64,000 bases of DNA, taken from NCBI GenBank assembly GCA_001630475.1, contig KV419410.1:310001-374000 (forward strand), in the 5' to 3' direction. Origin of the DNA: Sistotremastrum niveocremeum HHB9708 (taxonomy: Eukaryota; Basidiomycota; Agaricomycetes; Sistotremastrales; Sistotremastraceae). The notes beneath the pieces are model-generated. The model saw only the letters and a program-made list of their open reading frames with translations. It ran no database searches and had not been told where the DNA came from. Position numbers and translations under genes: made by a program. Positions 59,560 to 64,000 of this stretch are shown in pieces; the stretch's first letter is position 1, and the number at the start of each line of letters is the position of its first letter.

Positions 59560-61882
59560 ATGCAGAGCATCTCAGTGCTATGGAAGGCTCCTGTAATCAG
59601 TTCATCTAGGTGTATTCGTGGATTTGCCACCGTCTCACCTGGTCAACCTCGACAACCACAGACGTACATCGAAAAGGTGGTGCAAAAGTATGCGGTCGGG
59701 TTACCCGAGGGCAAGGTCGTCCGAGCAGGAGACTATGTGATGATTAGACCCGAGAATGTTATGACGCATGATAACACAGGGTAGTTATCTCGTCTGTGAG
59801 ACCCGGATTGTATTCATGGTTATTGTGCAGACCCGTCATCTCGAAGTACGACAAGACACATCACCCAAATGTTCTCATCTAATCTCTCGCAGGTTCAAAA
59901 GCATCGGTGCCACCCGGATCCTCAATCCCCAGCAACCTGTATTCACTCTAGACCACGATGTTCAGAACAGAACAGCTAAAAATCTCGCGAAATACGCTCA
60001 GATCGAAGCTTTCGCCCGAACACATTCCATCGATTTCTATCCTGCTGGTCGGGGCATTGGTCACCAAGTCTTGGTTGAAGAAGGCTACGCCTTTCCCAAT
60101 TGTCTGACGGTCGCGAGTGACAGTCATTCCAACATGTATGGAGGGGTTGGGTGTGTCGGTACGCCGATAGTGAGGACGGATGCGGCTGCGTTGTGGGCGA
60201 CTGGGAAGACTTGGTGGCAGGTTCCTCGCATGGTCAAAGTCGAATTCACCGGCCGATTAAAACCTGGCGTCACGGGGAAGGATGTTATCATTGCTTTATG
60301 CGGGTTCTTAAACCAGGACCAGGTGCTGAATGCAGCAATTGAATTCACCGGCGAGGGAGTCAAACATCTGGCGGTTGACGATCGACTCACGATTGCCAAT
60401 ATGACCACTGAGTGGGGTGCGCTTGCTGGCGTCTTCCCCGTCGACGGAGTTCTCCTGGATTGGTACGATGCTCTTTTGGCCCGAATCAGCGGCCAAACAT
60501 TCTCCACCGCGCCATCAGCTCCATTTACTTACGCCATTCCTCCACCTCCCGAACATCCTCGCATAAACCGCTCTCGACTTGACGTCCTCAGATCGCGAGC
60601 ATTGGCAGCAGACCCCGGCGCAGAATACTCGACCCACATCACTTTCTCATTGTCATCGTTATCACCCCACGTCTCCGGACCCAACAGTGTGAAGGTATCG
60701 ACGCCACTTGCCAAATTGGAGGAATCCAAGATCCCAATTCAGAAGGCATACCTTGTCAGCTGTACGAATTCTCGTGCCTCGGACATCGCTGCAGCAGCTG
60801 AGGCCATCAAGGGCAAGAGTGTTGCCCCTGGCGTCGAATTTTACATCTCAGCTGCGAGCTCAGTTGTTCAGCAAGATGCTGAGCGATCTGGTGATTGGGA
60901 TATCCTCATCGGTGCCGGAGCCATTCCTTTGACTCCGGGTTGTGGCCCATGCATCGGTCTTGGCACAGGTCTTCTGAAAGAAGGCGAGATTGGCATAAGC
61001 GCCACTAATAGGAATTATAAAGGCAGGATGGGACATCCGAATGCGAAAGCCTACCTCGCCAGTCCTGCGGTGGTGGCAGCCAGCGCTGTCAACGGATACA
61101 TCAGTGGACCTGCCTCATTAGAGGGCGAGTCTCTTCAGTCAGGCGTCCCTGAGTTCACCATCAAGGATACCCAATCCTCTCAGTCGACTTCTACCTCATC
61201 GAGCTCGAACGAACCTCTCTTTGCTGGATTCCCATCAACGTTCAGCGGGCCAATGTTGTTTGCTCCGCAAGACAATCTCAATACTGATGGGATTTATCCT
61301 GGGAAATATACTTACCAGGACGACATCACCCTGGAGCGTCAGGCTGAAGTCGTGATGGAGAACTACGATGTGACTTTCGCCAGCCGTGTAGCGTCTTTGG
61401 TCAAATCCTCATCGTCTTCCGGCGAATCAGCATCATCAACCAATGCTACTAAATCGGGTGTGATATTGGTGTCCGGGTACAATTTCGGCACAGGCTCCTC
61501 TCGCGAGCAGGCAGCGACTGCTCTGAAATCTGCAGGAGTTCCCCTCGTTATTGCGGGTTCATTCGGCGACATTTTCAAGCGCAATGCCATCAATAACGGA
61601 CTCGTCTGCATCGAATGCCCTGAACTGGTTGCCGATCTGACAGCAGAGTTCGCTGCGGATGGACAGAGAGCAGGAAAGACTATTTCTGGCGAGGCGACGG
61701 TGGATACGAGCAGGAATATTTCTATATCCATGACCAATGGAGAGGTGTTGGTTGCGGGAGCTGGTAAGGAGAAGAAGTATCAGGTACGACCTGTGGGTCC
61801 TAGCGTTCAAGAACTCTGGACCTGCGGCGGTTTGGAGGGTTTCGTATTGAAGTCGATCCGACAGGGCGAAGCCACCGTCTAA
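59560..61882 (+). CDS. LYS4: Mitochondrial homoaconitase
   Basis: Exons 59560-59780, 59831-59845 (15 bp) and 59893-61882 give 741 residues. A presequence ([20 protein letters not shown] then GFATVS) precedes [18 protein letters not shown]. Spliced [17 protein letters not shown] spans the tiny exon. The 4Fe-4S ligands appear in [40 protein letters not shown] and [17 protein letters not shown]. The swivel domain has [20 protein letters not shown]. It ends RQGEATV. Aconitase-fold with the LYS4-specific [20 protein letters not shown] and [10 protein letters not shown] blocks fits homoaconitate hydratase of the alpha-aminoadipate lysine pathway. A Ser/Thr insert ([12 protein letters not shown], about residue 510) separates the two parts. 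Confidence 0.93.
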
Positions 61883-62171
61883 CATCTAACAAGCGCTGTA
61901 TCTAATCTGTCTGTATATCCTCGTAATACGAGTTCTGCTTCCCTGGATTCACATGTATATGCGCGCTACTTTATCTACGTTAGAAAGTAGCTAGCCATTT
62001 TGAAAGGATTTTGGCTTTTGCGGGGTTTCCACGTGCCAGAGAAGCCAGATATCTAGCCCTGTGCCGAGGGAAACAGGGAAACGGCATCGAGCTGCCAGTT
62101 CGCCGCGTCATATCGGGCACGACGGTATTTCTTTCTTGACTGTACCGTCACCTGCTCGATAGGAGGGCGTG

Positions 62172-64000
62172 ATGCGAACCAACACTCTATCGTTGCTTCA
62201 GACCTTTGTAAAAGAATCAAGACCATGTACGAGACAATTGCGAGGAAGGGCTGATGGCCGCTGTACGACTTTCACAAAACGATCTATCTCATCTCATAAT
62301 ATTAATATCACGGTGAGCTTTATGGTGCTGTATTACTGTGATGACGAGGTCTCATTGATATCCAACGTAGAATCCTAAACCTTGTGCTTTCCCTACCAAC
62401 ATTCGAACGGTCTCGTCAGTTGCTCAAAAGAAAGTGGGCAATTCATCAGCGCACGAGACCATCCGCCCTACGAACACACGAGATCCGGCAATCGCTATGA
62501 AACCACAATGTACATTCGACGAGAAGAGAGTATCAGTCGGATGGGATGCGACAAACTGGTCGAAATTGTGAGTTGCATATACTCTTATCTGGAACGGCTC
62601 GATAACAACTTCTTGGACAATTGCAGCCATCATATCTGGCTGAGAGATCATTGTCGATGTCCTTCGTGTTTCCATGAGATCACGAAACAGCGGCTGGTGG
62701 ATACGTTTGATATCCCGAAGGATATCCATCCGTTGAAGGTCGAAAGTACTGTCGAAGGATTGCAAGTGCACTGTGAGTCGTTTCGAACCTGTACATCTGG
62801 AAATCTAAATACCAGTTGAAGGGCCCGCCTCTCAAGCTGAAGGACCACATATCTCTGTATACCCTTGGAGCTGGTTGTACGATAATTCTTATGATCCGAA
62901 ATTCGATATACCGCCCCTCGTTGAGAACGGGCCAGAGTGAGTTACTTTTCTATACACTTAAGCAGCATGTACTGATGGATCTAGAAAAATCCTTTGGTCA
63001 TCAAAGATCATGGAAGATCCCCCAACTGTACAATTTAAGGATGTAATGTATAATGATGAGGCATTGTATGCATGGTTACGCAAGATTGTGAGTACATTTG
63101 GCACATGCCGATTTAACGTCCTTCAACTGTCTGTTATAGGATCGATTTGGGTTCTCTTTCGTGCAAGGCGTACCGCATAACACCGAGGAAACTGAAAAGC
63201 TGGCCAGGAGAATAGGGTTCATTCGCGAAACACAGTGTATGTGATTACCTCTCCCGAACAACCTACGACTGATGTTTCGCAGACGGAAGCTTTTGGGATT
63301 TTAGCTCGGATCTGGCACATGGCGACACAGCCTATACAGATCTTGAACTTGCGGCACACACAGATACGACATACTATACCGATCCCTGTGGGCTACAGCT
63401 TTTCCACGTGCTGAAGCAATCTCCGCAAGGGGGGTCGACGCTATTGGTGGACGGGTTCTACGTGGCGTCGCTGATGCGATCACTTCACCCGGAGCTGTTC
63501 GAGACTCTAACAAAAGTTCGCGTGCCTACCCACTCGGCTGGGTCGGAGGAGAGCTTGTACTGGAACGGGAGTGGCCGACCTGTTCTAGAGCTGGATCGGG
63601 ATGAGGTCATTGCTGTGCGATGGAACAACGACGACAGAAGTGTGATGCGAGAATACGGAGAAGGAGGCGTCGAAGAGTGGTCAGTGATCGAAGACTGTTT
63701 TCATTAAGCTTTGTGGCTGATCAGGAACCAGGTATGAGTCCATCCGGATGTGGAATCAGCTTCTTCGGAGTGCAGACTCGCAGGTATGGGTTCCCCTGCA
63801 GCCGGGAACTGCCGTGGGTGAGTGTCCGAACTTGGTGGTATGATACCTCGAGGCTAATGTGTTATAGTTGTGGACAACCACCGGGTGTTGCATGGACGAT
63901 CTGCGTTTGTAGGACAGCGACGGATGTGTGGTGCATATATTGGCAAGGATGAGTTCAGGTCACGGCTGGCGGTGCTAGCGGAACGATACGGAGGGAAGGG
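62172..64000 (+). CDS. Trimethyllysine dioxygenase (partial, runs off the window)
   Basis: From ATG 62172 the N-terminus MRTNTLSLLQTFVKESRPC with RRSISS-like residues is a mitochondrial presequence. The spliced N-domain has VSVGWDATNWSKF and HHIWLRDHCRCPSCFHEITK with Cys ligands, then QRLVDTFDIPKDIHPLKVES. The dioxygenase core has RFGFSFVQGVPHNTEETEKL, DLELAAHTDTTYYTDPCGLQ with the iron-binding His-x-Asp, and, after an intron, VDNHRVLHGRSAFVGQRR with the second His. These are hallmarks of the 2-oxoglutarate/Fe(II) family that begins carnitine synthesis. Trimethyllysine dioxygenase is favoured over gamma-butyrobetaine dioxygenase by the LRDHCRCPSC block, but the last few dozen residues are missing and the choice is not certain. 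The gene continues beyond 64000. Confidence 0.85.

Overview
The window is nuclear DNA of a filamentous basidiomycete, most likely an Agaricomycete. Genes are dense and carry many 45-60 bp GT-AG introns. Both strands are used. The gene content is fungal: CYP51, TPS1, a PHO84-type transporter, homoaconitase LYS4, a CENP-C/Mif2 with a cupin, a type-B carboxylesterase and a trimethyllysine dioxygenase. Gene calls rest on reading translated exons and joining them by eye at splice sites; no database search was run, so products are family-level assignments.

Layout. 1-1.1 kb: an unidentified open frame and a gutted cytochrome P450 pseudogene. 2.2-13.3 kb: a compact housekeeping block of a PB1-domain protein, ARP10 (dynactin), ASA1 (ASTRA complex), an arrestin-like protein, a peroxisomal adenine nucleotide carrier and a METTL21-type methyltransferase. 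14.4-26 kb: a secreted carboxylesterase, an orphan membrane/coiled-coil protein, a phosphate transporter, and a head-to-head pair of an acidic protein and a HEN1 small-RNA methyltransferase. 26-28.9 kb: a gene-poor stretch with short diverged repeats. 28.9-47.8 kb: TPS1, CENP-C, an HD-domain phosphohydrolase, COQ9, a tail-anchored (possibly peroxin-26-like) protein, a bHLH factor, a NUDIX hydrolase, a KE4/ZIP7-type zinc transporter, HTD2-like dehydratase, eIF3j and CYP51. 47.8-51.5 kb: a gene-poor island with a 425-bp inverted repeat around a 944-bp core. 51.5-57.3 kb: four tandem paralogues of a small TPR plus MYND-like zinc-finger protein, all on the minus strand. 58.5-64 kb: mitochondrial genes CIA30, LYS4 and a trimethyllysine dioxygenase that runs off the window end.

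How the genes work together. There is no obvious metabolic cluster. Several neighbours are divergent pairs with only 37-64 bp between start codons (ARP10/ASA1, acidic protein/HEN1, HD/COQ9, ZIP/HTD2), so they probably share bidirectional promoters. Mitochondrial functions recur (COQ9, HTD2, CIA30, LYS4, trimethyllysine dioxygenase). The least explained parts are the TPR-MYND array, whose finger has a non-standard first cysteine pair and whose third copy is frameshifted in that finger; the adjacent inverted-repeat island; and the HEN1 enzyme with a long acidic tail paired with an acidic protein of unknown function.
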